The notes below the pieces were generated by a model. That model did not search any database. It worked only from the letters and a program-made list of their open reading frames with translations, and was not told where the DNA came from. Of a stretch of DNA of 6,688 nt, positions 6,088 through 6,688 are shown in pieces. Position 1 is the stretch's first letter. Each line of letters begins with the position of its first letter. Source of the stretch: a bacterium (lineage in GTDB: Bacteria; Verrucomicrobiota; Verrucomicrobiae; Opitutales; Opitutaceae); the NCBI GenBank assembly GCA_021780625.1, contig JAJXYI010000555.1, positions 1 to 6,688 of the forward strand, in the 5' to 3' direction. Both the position numbers and the translations under genes were made by a program.

Positions 6088-6688
6088 ATGGCAGACATCG
6101 ACTACTCCAAGCTCACCCGGCAGCAGAAGCTCGCGATCTTCCTGATCGTGATCGGTCCGGAGGCGGCCGCGGAGATCCTAAAGACCTTCGACGACACCGA
6201 AATCGAGCTGCTTGCGCGCGAGATGTCGAATTTCCCCATGGTCGCCGACGACGTGCGCAAGCAGGTCCTCGAGGAATTCGCTCCGTTGATCGGGGACAGC
6301 TGCATGTCGACCCTGGGCGGCCTTCCCTTTGCGCAGCGCACCCTTGAGATCGCGAAGGGCGACTTCAAGGCCTCGTCCATCATCGGTCGGGTCGGCCCCA
6401 CGGGCAGCTCGGTCGAGGTGATCAAGGACATCAGCGAGATGGAGGGACGGCAGATCTTCAACCTGATCAAGAGCGAGCAGCCGCAGACGATCGCCTTTGT
6501 CATCTCCTACCTGGATGGCCCGAAGGCCGGCGAAATCTTCACCATGCTCTCGCCTGACGTACGCGAAGACGTGATCGAGCGGCTCGGATCAATCGAAAGC
6601 ACCTCGCTGGATCTAGTGGCCAAGATCGTCCGCAGCCTGGGCAAGCATTTCGATACGAAAGTGCGCCCCACTTTCCATCACAGCGGCG
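6088..6688 (+). CDS. fliG: FliG: flagellar motor switch protein (N-terminal 200 residues; C-terminus beyond the window)
   Basis: The frame is open from an ATG at 6088 to the right edge: 200 codons of an expected 330-340. Residues 8-105 are the N-terminal domain that binds the FliF tail, beginning YSKLTRQQKLAIFLIVIGPEAAAEILK. Residues 118-190 are the middle domain (EMEGRQIFNLIKSEQPQTIAFVISYL, then LSPDVREDVIERLGSIE). The middle-domain EHPQ[R/T] motif that contacts FliM reads EQPQT (130-134), a His-to-Gln change. The C-terminal torque domain with its charged residues lies outside the window, so motor function cannot be checked here. FliG sits at the cytoplasmic face between FliF and FliM and transmits stator torque. 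It starts 18 bp after fliF, without a Shine-Dalgarno motif. Confidence 0.96.
   Translation, partial: MADIDYSKLTRQQKLAIFLIVIGPEAAAEILKTFDDTEIELLAREMSNFPMVADDVRKQVLEEFAPLIGDSCMSTLGGLPFAQRTLEIAKGDFKASSIIGRVGPTGSSVEVIKDISEMEGRQIFNLIKSEQPQTIAFVISYLDGPKAGEIFTMLSPDVREDVIERLGSIESTSLDLVAKIVRSLGKHFDTKVRPTFHHSG

Noticed and set aside
1..6688. CRISPR arrays, tRNA/rRNA genes, insertion sequences, att sites or phage genes
   Set aside because: No regularly spaced repeats, cloverleaf-like segments, transposase motifs or terminal inverted repeats were found; the window is almost entirely compact flagellar and chemotaxis coding sequence.

Overview
The window (about 60 percent G+C by eye) comes from the flagellar and chemotaxis locus of a Gram-negative-type motile bacterium. 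It holds two divergent gene sets separated by a 275-bp control region (2921-3195). All seven genes belong to recognisable families; I do not see a wholly new system. The lineage cannot be fixed from the sequence. The high G+C content, the flgB-flgC-fliE-fliF-fliG order, an RpfG-like response regulator next to cheB, and the absence of Shine-Dalgarno motifs would suit a Verrucomicrobiota/Opitutales-like bacterium, but that is a low-confidence guess.

Left part, minus strand, read right to left: cheR (2920-2090), a 182-bp gap, cheB (1907-681), then a response regulator (684 to beyond base 1) whose ATG overlaps the cheB stop as ATGA. CheR and CheB would methylate and demethylate/deamidate chemoreceptors for adaptation. 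The regulator has an intact receiver, a coiled coil, and the beginning of what looks like an HD-type output domain cut by the left edge. It may therefore link the chemotaxis phosphorelay to cyclic-di-GMP or another nucleotide signal (inference).

Right part, plus strand: flgB (3196-3582), flgC (3612-4043), fliE (4082-4435), fliF (4471-6069) and fliG (6088 to beyond the right edge). These encode the proximal rod, the rod-to-MS-ring adaptor, the MS ring and the first C-ring/rotor protein, in assembly order from rod towards rotor. Gaps are 17-38 bp, so this is very probably one operon.

The divergent region is the most information-rich non-coding part. It has a good sigma-54-type -24/-12 element (3166-3181) abutting flgB, a weaker sigma-28-like element, a perfect 15-bp palindrome (3045-3059) about 140 bp upstream of the predicted start, and a G-run tract (3029-3047). 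If the sigma-54 element is used, the flgB mRNA leader would be only about 4 nt, which fits the general lack of ribosome-binding motifs at all seven starts.
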